In this document: in pieces, positions 13,009 through 25,662 of the stretch
Layout of the letters: each line of letters begins with the position of its first letter
How positions within the stretch are numbered: the first letter of the stretch is position 1
NCBI RefSeq assembly: GCF_023065955.2
Contig: NW_026623089.1
Coordinates: forward strand, 31,836,767-31,900,766
Source of the DNA: Ursus arctos
Lineage: Eukaryota; Chordata; Mammalia; Carnivora; Ursidae
Direction: 5' to 3'
DNA length: 64,000 nucleotides
The notes under the pieces: model-generated
What the model was told of the DNA's origin: nothing
Seen by the model: only the letters and a program-made list of their open reading frames with translations
Databases searched by the model: none
Position numbers and translations under genes: made by a program

Positions 13009-13309
13009 GCTTTGAATTAGTTACAAAGTATACTAGAACTGACTATACGTGTACTTGACAAAGCCAAGAATCTGAGAACAAAAACGTTAAAGAGAATCTG
13101 TATAAAATAGGTTACGTAATATAATCTTTTGGGAAAATACTATTTAATTATTTTCAGTAATAATTTGTTATTATTTGCAATAAAAGGGCATCTACTGATC
13201 CTCCATTGCTATAATACATGCTTATGTAAATTGTTTCCCTAGGACAGATATGTACAAGAAAGCTTATTGCCAAAGAGTCAATAAATAGCCAGGGAAGAAA
13301 GTATCTCTT

Positions 13310-13515
13310 GCGGTGCCTGGATGGCTCAGTCAGTTGAGCGTCAGATTCTTGGTTTCAGCTCAGGTCCTATCTCAGGGGTCATGGGATCGAGCCCCACGTT
13401 GGGCTTCGCACTCAATGTGAAGTCAGCTTGGTATTCTCTGTCCCTCTCCCTCTGCCCCTCCCGCTCCTGCTCTCTCTCTAAAATAAATATATAAATCTTA
13501 AAAAGATTTTTTTAA
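13310..13515 (+). repeat. can-SINE with 12-base TSD
   Basis: Complete element from GCGGTGCCTGGATGGCTCAG to an A-rich tail. AAAGTATCTCTT at 13298-13309 and 13516-13527 is the TSD. Confidence 0.92.
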
Positions 13516-13564
13516 AAAGTATCTCTTATTGAAATCTAAAGGAAACTTGCACAAGGATCAAGGA

Positions 13565-13763
13565 CTTTTTTTAAAAGACTTTTTATTTATTCATTTGAGA
13601 GAGAGTGTGTGCAAGAGCACAAGCAGGGGGAGGGTCAGGGGGAGAGGGAGAAGCAGACTCCCCACTGAGCAGGGAGCTCCACTCAGGGCTTGATCCCAGG
13701 AACCTAGGATCACGACCTGAGCTGAAGGCAGACACTTAACTGACTGAACTACCCAGGTGCCCC
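13565..13763 (-). repeat. can-SINE, inverted, with 13-base TSD
   Basis: GA-rich body and head end ACCCAGGTGCCCC. CAAGGATCAAGGA at 13552-13564 and 13764-13776 is a perfect TSD. It faces the SINE at 13310-13515 only 49 bases away. Confidence 0.92.
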
Positions 13764-14097
13764 CAAGGATCAAGGATTTTACTTCTTCATCTCTAGGCCC
13801 TTACCAACCGAACTAAGTATCTATAGCAGATATAAGCAGGAATGACATTCAAAATATATATCCATCAATAAAGCATGACCAGGGCACTCTCAGAAAGGTA
13901 CTAATGAATCCAACTGAATAGGAATCCTTCTTATAAGCTGTGATTTAAGTCATTAAGAAAATTTTTAATTTGCACAGTTACAAGTTATCTGAAGTCCTAA
14001 ATAACTTGGCTTATCTACATTCAAAGTATCATATATCTGTTCTTAAAAGTACATTATTGTGATGATAAAAAGGAGTTAAGTTTTTAAAGCATAATGT

Positions 14098-14301
14098 TTT
14101 GTTTTATTTTTTAAGATTTTATTTATTTATTTGACAGAGAGAGAGACAGCCAGTGAGAGAGGGAACACAAGCAGGGGGAGTGGGAGAGGGAGAAGCAGGC
14201 TCCCAGCGGAGGAGCCCTATGTGGGGGCTCGATCCCAGGACCCCGAGATCACGCCTTGAGCCGAAGGCAGACGCTTAACGACTGAGCCATCCAGGCACCC
14301 C
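14098..14301 (-). repeat. can-SINE, young type
   Basis: Contains GACAGCCAGTGAGAGAGGGA and CCGAAGGCAGACGCTTAACG. TSD TAAAGCATAA at 14085-14094 and 14302-14311. Confidence 0.92.
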
Positions 14302-15144
14302 TAAAGCATAACGTTAAAGCCATTCTTTAAGTTTAGAAAGGTATCAATGGACTCCTACAAAAGAATGTGGACTAATCCATAATACACTCCCATTTCCTTG
14401 GGTGTGCAGTGGAAGTGAACTGATGACAACGTAGAGTAATTTCTACTTAGGATGCTCTAGAAGTTTCATTTCAGAGACTATATATAGTGACTCAATTCTC
14501 TACTTAATAAGATCTCTAGATTGGAGTTTTAATAATGACTATATGGTATATTTAGAACATACAATTTCAAGCCTCAAAGGATGGCCTATTAATTTAAATA
14601 ACATTTGATATCTTGTGTGTTAATAACAGAATTTCTATGAGCATTTCTCCTTCAAAATGAACATGAAACTGTCAAATTTTCTTAATAGAGGGCACTGAAA
14701 AGACACTGAAAGAGAAAGGAGCTCTCCTGTGGTTTCCAGCCGCTGCAGAATCAGTCAGTGGTATGGGTGTGAGGACACCCAGTAGAATTCTACTCAGTCA
14801 CATGCCCAGGACATGTAATCTTTCAGCAAATTTGCAGCATCGGCAAACAGCCTGGAGATGGCTTTTCTGCAGCCCTCTTGATATGGAAACTAGTACGCCA
14901 AAGGCTTCCTGCTGGCAGTGATATACCAGTTCCCTCAGTAAGCCCCACACAGCTCACCAGTACTCCCTGGCACTCCTCACCAAGCCATGCTATGCTTGCC
15001 CTACCAGCCCCTCTGTGGCTTGGCTATACTCCAAAGGTTTGCCATCCAGCCATGTTAAACACAGGAGAAAAATCTTTGTCACCATGGTTTATGCAAAAAA
15101 TTATTGAATATGACATCAAAGTCATCCATCAAATAATTTTTTTA

Positions 15145-15328
15145 ATTTTTTAAAAAAGACTTTATTTATTTATTTGAGAGAGAGAGTGCACATGTGTATA
15201 AGCAGGGAGAGGGAGAAGCAGACTTCATACTCAGCAAGGAGCCTGAGTGGGGATAGCACCTGGGACCCTGGGATCATGACCTGAGCCAAAGGCAGGCACT
15301 TAACCGACTGAGCCACGCAGGTGCCCCT
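15145..15328 (-). repeat. can-SINE, inverted
   Basis: AAAGACTTTATTTATTTATT start, GA body, head end GAGCCACGCAGGTGCCCC. Confidence 0.9.
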
Positions 15329-15850
15329 AAAATAAAAAATTGATAAACTGGCCTTAATCAAATTTAAAACAAATTTAAATAAAATCTGCAGTTCAAAGGC
15401 ATCACTGATGCACAATGGAAGAATAGGAAGATCTAGAGGTCAGCTCCTCCCCCAAAGTAAAAACTGAGCTGGAAAGAGAAATTGTAATCAACAGTTTTTG
15501 AACTCGAGAAACTTATCAAACACTTGTAACAAACAGGGAAGTACATGAAAGAAGAGGGTGCTGATCCTTCCTAAGTCTACCTACCACATGTGTAAACCAA
15601 CTACCTTCTACCAATTCCTCAGCCCTTCCCTCCCAAAGCAGCGGGAATTAGGAGCCCATGTTTCTGAAGTGGTTGATGCATAAGGAGGGATAGTTGGGAT
15701 CACGTCTTTCTAAAACTTGGCACTATGAATCTGGGTTGGTCTGGCAGTGCCTTGAGGGACCAGCACAGACACCTGTATCAGTTCAGTCATTTTGCAGCAG
15801 TGGCTTCTACTGGCGGTGTCTACTGGAACATTAAAAAAGATAAAACTCTT

Positions 15851-16042
15851 GCGACGCCAGGGTGGCTCAGTCCTTTAAGCATCTGCCTTCACCTCAGGTC
15901 ATGATCCTGGGGTCCTGGGATCAAGTCCCACATCGGGTTCCCTGCTCAGCTGGGAGCCTGCTTCTCCCCTCTGCCTGCTGCTCCCCCTGCTTGTGCTCTG
16001 TCTGTCAAATAAATAAATGAATAAAATCTTAAAAAAAAAAAA
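15851..16042 (+). repeat. can-SINE with 14-base TSD
   Basis: Head GCGACGCCAGGGTGGCTCAG, full body and A-tail. AAGATAAAACTCTT at 15837-15850 and 16043-16056. Confidence 0.92.
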
Positions 16043-16565
16043 AAGATAAAACTCTTTTGTCTCTCTTTTTGAGCCAGACATTTAAGGAAAAAATCTTTTT
16101 CAGGCTACCAGCTGAATGCAGAAATAACAACAGAAACTTGTGACGTCACACAAAAACAATTATATACTTTGCAAAACAGTTTGGAAACATCACAAATGGA
16201 TGAATCTAGCACTCAACAAACAAAAATCAGCAATCACTGAAGAGTTAACAGATTTACAGAATACATTATAGTAATCAGAACGTCCAGGTCTCAACAAAAA
16301 ATTACAATACACACAAAGAAAGAACAAGTATGAACCATTCACAGGAACAAGATTTGACAAAAACATCCCTGAGGAAGTCCAGACAGTGGAACTACTACTC
16401 AAAGATGTTAAATTATACCCAATAAACTAAAGGAAACCACAAAGAAATGGGGAGTAGGGCATGCATGAACAAAACAAGAACATCCACAAGGCAAAAGTAC
16501 TATTGGAACCAAACAAATTCTAGAGCTGAAAACTACCATAATTAAAATGAAATATTTTTCTTTTC

Positions 16566-16797
16566 TTTTTTTTAAGATTTTATTTATTTGGGGATGACTG
16601 GGTGGCTCAGTTGGTTAAGTGTCTGCATTCAGCTCAGGTCATGATCCCAGAGTCCTGGGATCGAGTCCCACATCAGGCTCCTTGCTTAACAGGAAGTCTA
16701 CTTCTCCCTCTCCCTCTGCCTGCTGCTCCCCCTGCTTGTGTGTTCTCTCTCTCTGACAAATAAGTAAATAAAACCTTAACAACAACAACAAAAAAAA
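16566..16797 (+). repeat. can-SINE joined to an inverted SINE stub
   Basis: 16590-16797 is a plus-strand can-SINE. Immediately before it, 16566-16589 is a bare inverted SINE tail (TTTAAGATTTTATTTATTT) with no body. See findings. Confidence 0.8.
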
Positions 16798-16924
16798 GGA
16801 CAAAGAGAAAATTTAGAAAACAACAAGAGAGAAGCAAATCCCACAAACAAGGGATCTTCGGTAAGATTAACAACTGATTTTTCATCAGAAACCAAAAAGT
16901 CAGACATGTTAGTTGTTGTTGTTG

Positions 16925-17112
16925 TTTTTTAAGATTTTACTTATTTATTTGACAGAGAGAGAGTGAGCACAAGTAGAGGAAGCAGCAAGCAGAGGGAGAG
17001 GGAGAAGCAAGCTCCCTACTGAGTGGGGAGCCCGATATGGGACTTGACCCTGGGATCATGATCTGAGCTGAAGGCAGACGCTTAATGACTGAGCCACCCA
17101 GGCGCACCATGG
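16925..17112 (-). repeat. can-SINE with 10-base TSD
   Basis: Inverted complete element ending GAGCCACCCAGGCGCACC. CATGTTAGTT at 16905-16914 and 17113-17122. Confidence 0.9.
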
Positions 17113-17602
17113 CATGTTAGTTTTACATGAGACCTCTACTAAATTTTTCGAGATACAGATTGCACCAATATTGTATAAACTATTTTAGAGAATGAGAGAG
17201 AGAATAATCCTTAATCATATCTCTAAGGCCAATATGAACTCAGTAAAAAAACCAGGCACAAACAGCTTAAGAGAGTAAAATTACAGACCAATCTAACTCA
17301 TAAACACAGAAGAAATATACTAAACAAAATATTAGCAAACTAAATATAAACTGTAAAGACAGATGAATACATCATGACTAGGTTGGATTTGTCTCAGGAA
17401 TGCAAAGGTAGTCAAACATTAAAAGATCTTAAATGTTATTCAATACGTTAACAGAAAACAGGAAAAAAAAACTATGATAATCTCAGTGCTGAAAAAAGAT
17501 GGTAGAGTCAAACATTCTATTCACGATAGAAACTACAAAAGATAGCTAGAAGAGAACTTCCTTAAGGACACCTACCAAAAACCCACAGTAAAGGTCATTC
17601 TT

Positions 17603-17815
17603 TTTTTTTTTTTTTTAAGATTTATTTCTTTATTTATGAGAGAGAGAGAGAAAGAGAAAGAGCACGGAGGGGCAGAGGGAGAGGGAGAGAATCTCAAGCA
17701 GACTCCCCACAGAGCACAGAGCCTCATGTGGGGCTCAGTCCCACAACCCTGAGATCATGACCTGAGTTGAAATCAAGAGTTGGACGCTTAACCAACTGAG
17801 CCACCCAGTTGCCCC
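17603..17815 (-). repeat. can-SINE with 16-base TSD
   Basis: Long T-run, GA body, head end GAGCCACCCAGTTGCCCC. AGTAAAGGTCATTCTT (17587-17602) and AGTAAATGTCATTCTT (17816-17831), one mismatch. Confidence 0.92.
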
Positions 17816-18183
17816 AGTAAATGTCATTCTTAATAAAATGTCAGAAACATTGTCTTTTAAAATAAGGAACAAGACAAGGATGCCACTGATCTCACTTCTA
17901 TTCAACTTTGTTTCGAAGGTCTTAGTGTAATCAGGTAAGAGAAAGAAATAAATGGTAGAAGGATTGGAAAGGAAGAGCAAAAGCCATTATGCATAGATAA
18001 TATGAAAATCTGTACTTAAAAACTCCATAATATACTATCAAATTACTAGAAATAAAGAGTTTAGCAAATGGTTAGCTAGAAGATCAAAAAACAGAACCCA
18101 GCTTTGACTTTGTATCTATCAACAATACCTAGAAATAAAAGATGAAAGCGATACCAGTATCAACAAAATATAAGGTACCTAGG

Positions 18184-18300
18184 AGCACCTGGCTGGCTCA
18201 GTTGGAAGAGCTTTTGACTCTTGATCTCAGGGTTATAAGTTTGGGCCCCACATACGGGGTGTAGAAATTACTTAAATAAATCTTAAATATATATATATAT
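18184..18300 (+). repeat. Short SINEC-type element with (TA)n tail
   Basis: AGCACCTGGCTGGCTCAGTT head, GGGCCCCACATACGGGGTGT, tail ACTTAAATAAATCTTAAA running into (TA)6-7. Flanks ACCTAG repeat. Confidence 0.85.
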
Positions 18301-18498
18301 AACCTAGAAATAAATCTAACCAAAGTTTTATAAGACCCTTATGGGGAATGGATACAATTATCCTGAAACATATTAAAGAAAACCTAATTAAATAGAAAGA
18401 CAGCTTATATTAATAGAAAGAACACTACCATAAAAATATAAATTCTCCCCAAATCCATCTATAGATTGTACACAACTCCCATCATAAGCTCAACAAGG

Positions 18499-18696
18499 CT
18501 TTTTTTTTTTTTTTAAGACTTTATTTATTTATTTGAGAGAGCGAGAGAGACAGCAGAAGCAGGGGGAGGGGCAAAGGGAGGGAGAAGCAGGCTCCCCGCT
18601 GAGCAAGGAACTCAACATGGGGCTCTATCCCAGGACCCTGGGATCATGATCTGAGCAGAAGGCAGATGCTTAACTGACTGAGCCACCCAGGTTCCC
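18499..18696 (-). repeat. can-SINE with 10-base TSD
   Basis: T-run, AAGACTTTATTTATTTATTT, head end GAGCCACCCAGGTTCCC. CTCAACAAGG at 18489-18498 and 18697-18706. Confidence 0.9.
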
Positions 18697-18841
18697 CTCA
18701 ACAAGGTTTTTGAAAAACTTGACAAAACTCTAAAACGTATACTGAAGAGTGGACCAAAAAGAGCCAAAACACTGAGGGAAAAAAAGGGGGGGGGTAAAGC
18801 TGAGGTGCCCTACCGAAGATAACCAAATTCACTAAAACCAC

Positions 18842-19025
18842 TTTTTTGAAGATTTTATTTATTTATTTGAGAGCGAGAGCACGAGCAGGAGGAGGGGCAG
18901 AGGGCAGGGGAGAAGCAAACTCCCTGCTGAGCATGGAACCCAAAGCTGAGCCTGATACCAGGACCGGGAGATCCTAACCTGAGCTGAAGACAGATGCTTA
19001 ACCAACTGAGCCGCCCAGGTGCCCC
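18842..19025 (-). repeat. can-SINE, inverted
   Basis: GAAGATTTTATTTATTTATT start, head end GAGCCGCCCAGGTGCCCC; short AAAACCA flank repeat. Confidence 0.9.
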
Positions 19026-19184
19026 AAAAACCATTGTTTTAAGACAGCATAGTAATGGCCCAGGGATGAAAAAATTGATCACTGGAAAAACAATACACAA
19101 CTCAGAAACACACAAAAGCATAAGTGGAAACAGAGGTGGCACTGCAATCAATGACAACAGGATGGATCATTTAAAAAATGACGC

Positions 19185-19336
19185 TAGGGGGCTCCTAGGG
19201 GGCTCAGTCTGTTGAGTGTCCAACTCGTCATCTCAGCTCAGGTCTCAATCTCAGGTTGTGAGTTTGAGCCCTGCATTGGACTCCAAAATGGGCATGGAGC
19301 TGCCTTTCTTTTTAAAAGTATAAAAAAAAAAAAAAT
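19185..19336 (+). repeat. SINEC-type element, diverged
   Basis: Head GGGGCTCCTAGGGGGCTCAG, middle GGTTGTGAGTTTGAGCCC, ends in an A-run. Shorter and more diverged than its neighbours. Confidence 0.82.
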
Positions 19337-19615
19337 GATTCTGGGACCTTTGGCTATCAATGCGGGGAAATGAAACTGGATCCCTACCATATATAAGAGT
19401 CAGTTCCCAATGGATTAAATAGTTAGCTCTGAATAGTAAACTTGCAAAGTTTTAGAAAGAAATAAAGAGAATTTTTAAATAAACTCATAGCAGTGAAGAA
19501 TCTAAAAACAAGACCCAAAAGCACTATCATTTTTTTTAAACTTAATTAAATCACAACATTAAAATTAAGGACTTCTTTTCATGGGGCAATATAGAAAAAG
19601 TAAAAAGACAAAAAT

Positions 19616-19796
19616 CTGGGATGTCTGAGTGGCTCAGTCGGTGAAGCGTCCACCTTTGCTTCAGGTCATGATCCCAGGGTCCTGGGAGGGAGTCCCACAT
19701 AGGCCTCAGCGGGGAGTCTGCTTCTCCCTCTCCCTTTGCACCCCTCCCCGCTTGTATGTGGGTGCGCTCTCTCTAATAAATAAATAAAATAAAAAA
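19616..19796 (+). repeat. can-SINE
   Basis: Head GGATGTCTGAGTGGCTCAGT, full body, tail AATAAATAAATAAAATAAAA. CAAATCTGG-like repeat on both flanks. Confidence 0.88.
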
Positions 19797-20730
19797 CCAC
19801 AAATCTGGAGCAGAAACTACAACACAAATAAATGACAAAAGATTGGTATATAAAAAATATAAAGAACTCCAACTCATCATTTCCTAAGTGACAAACTGTC
19901 TAATAAAAAAGATAAAAACCATTAAAAGTATTGCACAAAGACGCCAAATGGCAAATAGAGAAATTTATCAGAAGATATTTAGCCTCATTTGTAATTATTG
20001 AGCCCACAAACTAAAACCAGAATAACATTTTATTTACACAGGATTGGCAAAAACTAAGAAATCTGATAATACCAGATTTGGAGGGAGAAAAATGCGGCTA
20101 GGATTTGACAACAGTGTGATCACACATCGGTTTCTAGCTCGTAAAGCTGAACACTTGCATATACTACCATCTAGTGATTACCCTTCTGGCCACATGCTCT
20201 AAAGTTCTGGACATGTGCACTAGAAGACACATTCAAGAACATTCAAGGAACACTATTCAAAACAGCAAAAATCCCAAACAGTTTAATAATCCACTGGCAG
20301 AAGAATGGAAATTAAATTGTGACGTGTTATTAAATGTAATATTGTTCCTCAATGAACAAAAACCAAAGCTACATCCATCAACATGGATGAATCTTAAAAA
20401 CAATGCTGAGTTTTAAAAACAAACAAAAATGCAAGATGCAGAAGAGTACACACAGTATACCACTTTTATGAAGCTCTAAAACAATATAATAGAGCAATAA
20501 GAAAAATGTTCTGGCAAAAACTATTGCTTAAATCACTAAATGAATTCAGGTTAGTTGTTACCTCTTAGGGCTGAAAAGGATAGTAAGACACTCACAGGTA
20601 TATTTTCAACACTATTGATAATGCTCTATTTCTGAGACTCGGTAAAGGGTTCACCAATGTATACCATGCCACATAACGCACGTATCTGTTACATGTTTTC
20701 TTCCATACGTGTCCAAAAAAATACTAGTTT

Positions 20731-22494
20731 TTATTAAGTTATGTAAACCTAACATCCTGACGGGAACTCCCTGATAACTGGAGAGCATCATATAAATAGT
20801 CAAAAGATGGCATATTCTGAATCTACCACTGGGGAGCTATAAAGTTAGCCTTTTTCTACCTACATAGTGCTGAATATCCACTTTTGCCACAAGCTTAGGT
20901 ATACTTCTTTGGGTCAAAGTTGATAAACATTTCAGATTTTAAGTACTCCTCTTCGGGTCAATTCACATCTCCATATAAATTTGTCTCAATCATCATACTG
21001 AGGTAGTTAACTGGGTCAGAAGACTTCATGCCAGCAATTAGCTCTGGGGCAGGGGGGGAGAAAGAAGTGTACAATGAACAATAAGTTTGTTTGGTTGGTT
21101 TTTACAACTACCACCAACTCTAATCATTGACCAGAATCAGATCTTTCACTACAATCTTGTTTCAAATCTAAAAACCCATCAATTGCTTGCCTCCTCACAA
21201 TGCATAAACAAGGTGGTTTTATGAAGGGAAAAAAATTTCATTTCATTCTCTACACTAGAAATGTAGAATTATGTATATAATTAAAGCAGGCTAACATAAA
21301 ATAGAAGGGGTTATGCAGTTTTTTCAAATGCAGTGAAATACAGCTTCAAATAATGTGACCTGGCTAAGAATACAGACATAGCAGAATGAGGAGACCACAA
21401 GCATGAGATATAGTTATACCAAGAGAAAGTAATAATCACAGATCAGAAAATTCTCCACACGCAGAGCTTTACAGAGAGCCCTTTGGGGTGGTCATATCTC
21501 TATACTTTTACCTACGATTAAGGTATTGTAATCACAATCAAACCTATTCTCATATAAAAAACTAGAGGGTACACAGAGAAATACTGTTCATCAGGCCACC
21601 TATAAGTTACAGACTCTTTATAAATCATAGCCAAAATGCCAAATATACATGAATCTTTTAGCAAAGACCATTAGAAATTATCCTGTATCACAAAAAGCCT
21701 GCATGTGGGTTTACGTCTGAAATTAATTTTTAAGAATATTTTAGACTTCCAAAATTGAAGTCAAGGAATACTAACATCTTAAACCAAACAATAGTAGGCC
21801 TTTCTATGAATGTAGTTTCTGAAGAATCATGATATGATTGGAAAGGATAAAAAGGAAAAAAGCAAAATAAATACATAAGCTCCACAACAGAAAGCCTGGT
21901 TTCAACATGTTTTATAGTATAATATTACACTGATAATGAGTTCAGCATGAAGTTTAAATTTTAATTAAATCATTAAAAGAAACCAAAGACAAATACCTTA
22001 AGCTTACATATCCAATAAACTTTAGTTACTGTAACAAATTTCCGTAAAAGAAATATGAGCCAACAGGTATCCAATTGCTAAGAAAGGCCACCAGATAATG
22101 TTCCACATTAATTTCTTATGCCACTAAGAAATTTTGGATTAGGTTTTCAGGTTATTCCCTGCCACAAAAACTGTACAATGTTAACTAAAAGGCATATACC
22201 TGCAACACAAAGTAATTTTAAGATATTGTTACAAATACATGAAATTGTATTAAAATAGCACAGATCAAATGGGTTCTACTAGTCAGTCTAGGATAAGAGT
22301 ACCACTCTATTAAGTCTTAAGGGAAAATATAAGAAAAAGGTACAGTAATAGTTCAAAAACATGTCATATGCTGTCATTCTTCCTATACCCCATCCCTTGT
22401 CCCACAATCTACTATCAAGGGACTGGTGAAGCTGAGGTCTCAGCGCAAATAAATGTGTGGGACTAAGTTTCTCCTCACCACCTTTTCAAACTGA

Positions 22495-22495
<1 letters not shown>
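20731..22495. other. Intron 1 DNA without recognisable features
   Basis: No gene signal and no repeat I can name. AT-rich throughout. Confidence 0.45.

Positions 22496-22535
<40 letters not shown>
22496..22535. repeat. (CA)n microsatellite
   Basis: Uninterrupted CA run of about 20 units. Confidence 0.95.
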
Positions 22536-22539
<4 letters not shown>

Positions 22540-24730
22540 TCCCTTTTTTCTATCCCCCAACATATTCAAATTTCTTAGTCAACATTAAAGGTTCTTAGCA
22601 AAATCAACCAAATGTGTTCAAGCACCCATACACAAAAAAGGGGACAGCTCTTCCTCTCTGGATTCCAGAGGTAGAGCTTGACTGTATGAATGAGATTTAC
22701 ATGGCAGTGTTGTGAGGAAAAGGTTACTCCTACTCTGTATTCTTCATGTTTCAGGGGAGAGATGGAGAGGAGGGGCACTCCTGGCTTCTTTCTGTTCCCT
22801 CACTCATCTCCTCCACCTGAGGGGTTAAATTTTGGTGACAGACATAGCTGCCTAACAGCAGAGAAGATACAGTTTGCTCTGCTTTCCTAACAATATGAGG
22901 TTAGGTTTCCTCTGTACCCTCTGCCTCCAACTCCCTAGGGAAAGGCCTGCTCTGCTAGTGAGCAGCTGGGTCTACCAGGTGACGTGTCAGAAGGCACACA
23001 GCAGCCAAAGGCATGTCTTTCAATTCAGTTTCATCAGCATAAAGCTGATGTTTTAAGGTCCCATTTATCTGTGTCTTACGTATTTTTTTCCTACTGATTC
23101 CAAACTCAGATGGGCTGATAAAGAAGTGTTTTTTTACCAGTTCTCCCCAAACTCCAAAAGTCAAGTTTTTAGAAGTTGAAAGTATCTTATTACTTCAGAT
23201 ACACTGGAGATATTAAAAACTATTTTTCTAGTTTGGGTGTTTTGGGTTTGTTTTTTTTTTTTTCATTCTGTGACAACATCTTGTCTAGAGAACAGGAAAT
23301 GGTAGTGGCAATCCATCTTTTCTCCATTAAGTTCATTCTCTTATCCCCAGTCAACGCTATGTTCACACACACAACTATCGACACACACAGAGACATAAAC
23401 ACACCATCTTCCATTCTCTCCTCTAATCTGTGTCTGCTCTTTTTAGCAAAAAGAAAATGAGAAAATCTGTTGTACCAGCTAAGAAACAGCACTAGGTGAG
23501 AAGCAGCAGTTCAATGTTTCCATATCACTGAAAACATAAAAAGGAAAAAGAGGCACACCAAGAAAAAAACTGATGTGGGGATTAAAAGAAAAAAAAATTT
23601 TCTCAGTGGCTTTTATAATAAAGGTTGGTGAATGTTTCTAGCTTATTAATACTAATATTTGCTTCACATATCTGTGTATCTGTGTCCATTTCATTTTTCC
23701 AAGATTTCATTTCTTTTACCACACAAAAAGAGTTACACATGATAAAACAATTAGAACACTTGCCTACTCACCGTATTAAAGGATAAAGCTAACCAAAAAG
23801 GGGCAAAACTTACACAGTGATTTCTAAAGTAGCAGAATCTCCAGGGCTTCGGTCTTCAAGAACTGGCAAGCCCATGTAAACATGACAAAACCATATAAAT
23901 TCTGAGACAAAACCATGTAAATTCCATAATTTCTCAGACTATGGAATTTGACAGTTATAGAAAACTGGGACTGCCTAAATTGTCAATCTTTTTTCTGCCA
24001 ACAACGTCAGCTCCAGGGGGGAAAAATCACTCTTTTTGCCTAACATTTACACCTACATGACTATTTTAACTTTTTAGATTAAATTCTAATCATCATTTAC
24101 ATGGGGTTGTACATAAAAAGAGGTTAGAATGCTTTTCTGAACAGTTAAGAATCCAACTTCAATCAAAAATAAAATCAGCTAAAAAAACAAAACAAAACTA
24201 GAAATCATGACCTGCTCTTCGAACACTGTCTCAGTAGAAACTGGACTGCTGAAAACACATGAACTTCCTGGACTTTGTACTTAAGTTTCCCCGAAGCATA
24301 ATAGAAAGCCAAAAAGAAAACATTATCTAGTGATCATGGAATGCCACGGTTGACTACATAATTAATTCAAAGAAGTAGAAGTACTGTCTCTTTAAAATTC
24401 AGTACTTTGGCTACCCTTGAGTATTTTGGATTAAAGATCTGGCATGAAGATTACTTACATTCTTTCCAAACCTCAATCATTTTTCAGTTGAAAACGACTT
24501 TCAGCTGACTGTATGCAAAAAAAGTACTTTTTCTGCCAGATAACTAAGGGTTTTTTTTAATTCCAAGAATTTTTTTTCAGGCTTTTTCTGGATCTTCTCT
24601 TTGTTGTTATTACAAATTGTAAAAATAAAAAAATACAAAATTTTTATTTAATATACACTGCTAAACTAACCTACATATTCTCAGAGATTGGAACTATCAA
24701 AAAAGGACAGAATTCAGTATTACTTTTTGT

Positions 24731-24732
<2 letters not shown>
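22536..24732. other. Intron 1 DNA without recognisable features
   Basis: Several short open frames near 22.6-23.5 kb lack any coding signature. T-run at 23250-23262. Confidence 0.45.

Positions 24733-24771
<39 letters not shown>
24733..24771. repeat. (CA)n microsatellite
   Basis: Uninterrupted CA run of about 19 units. Confidence 0.95.
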
Positions 24772-24775
<4 letters not shown>

Positions 24776-24799
24776 TTTCAAGGCTTAAAGTAAAGGTTA

Positions 24800-25002
24800 G
24801 GGGTGCCTGGGTGGCACAGTCGGTAAGCCGTCTGCCTTCGGCTCAGGTCATGATCCCGGGGTCCTAGGATGGAGCCTCACATGGGGCTCCCTGCTCAGTG
24901 GGAAGCCTGCGTCTCCCTCTCCCACTTCCCCTGCTTGTGTTCCCTCTCTCACTGTCTCTGTGTCAAATAAATAACTAAAATCTTAAAAAAAAAAAAAAAA
25001 AA
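24800..25002 (+). repeat. can-SINE followed by (TA)n
   Basis: Head GGGGTGCCTGGGTGGCACAG, full body, 18-base A-tail. AAAGTAAAG flanks both ends. A (TA)n block follows at 25012-25047. Confidence 0.92.
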
Positions 25003-25049
25003 GTAAAGACTATATATATATATATTTTATATATATATATATATATTTT

Positions 25050-25375
25050 TTTAACTATTTTAGAGCTGCGAGGGACCATAGAGAGTAACTAGGTCAAAGG
25101 CTCTTGATCATGAATCAATGAACGTACATGAATGAGCTAGAGGAGGTCCACATGCCTCCTCAAACTGCATGCACAATTTGAAGTAAATGATGTGCTTACG
25201 TAACTTTTTCTTGGGCAGTTGTCTATAACTTCCATCAAATTCTCTAAGTATTCTATGTACCACCGCCACCACACTGGGAAAGCCTATAAAATCACTTGCC
25301 AAAAAGTCACATAGCTAGAGATCTGAGCCAGGTCTCGTGAACAGTTCCTCTTCCTTCTAACCACACTTAACTTGT
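25050..25375 (+). repeat. Possible MIR copy, interrupted
   Basis: TTTTAGAGCTGCGAGGGACC at the left and AGTCACATAGCTAGAGATCT at the right resemble the two halves of a MIR-type SINE. Very diverged. Confidence 0.4.
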
Positions 25376-25564
25376 TCATGTCCTTCACAGAACGATTAAC
25401 ATGTAAGAGCTTCATAACTATGCCTATTCCCTTTCATTCTACACATTGCCAAAATGCTTTTTGATACTCATTTGAAGTTCAAAAATACAAATTATTTTCT
25501 TCTTCCTCCTATGTTCATGTCAGCAAGTCACCTTGTGGTATATCTTATTTCTTTTTGTAAGCAA

Positions 25565-25662
25565 ATATTTATTTATTTTTTAAGTAATCTATACACCCAA
25601 CACGGGGCTTGAACTCATGACCCCAAGATCAAGAGTCGCATGCTCTACCAACTGAGCCAGCC
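25565..25662 (-). repeat. Short SINEC-type element
   Basis: AAGTAATCTATACACCCAAC, CCAAGATCAAGAGTCGCATG, end CTGAGCCAGCC. Head truncated. Confidence 0.85.

Larger units (their letters stand above)
16057..20730 (+). mobile_element. Second old L1 LINE, fragmented by eight SINEs
   Basis: Non-SINE segments read in order as L1: ORF1-like block at 16100-16550, AACAAGAGAGAAGCAAATCC and ATTTTTCATCAGAAACC at 16800-16900, ORF2 relics at 17120-17600 and 17832-18180 (GGAACAAGACAAGGATGCC), and 3' sequence after 19800 including the ATCAACATGGATGAATC stretch. Many stops and frameshifts; inactive. The right end is uncertain. Confidence 0.75.

Noticed and set aside
16141..16148. Palindromic TGACGTCA (CRE-like)
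   Set aside because: A single match within old L1-like intronic sequence, far from the promoter; expected by chance at this scale.
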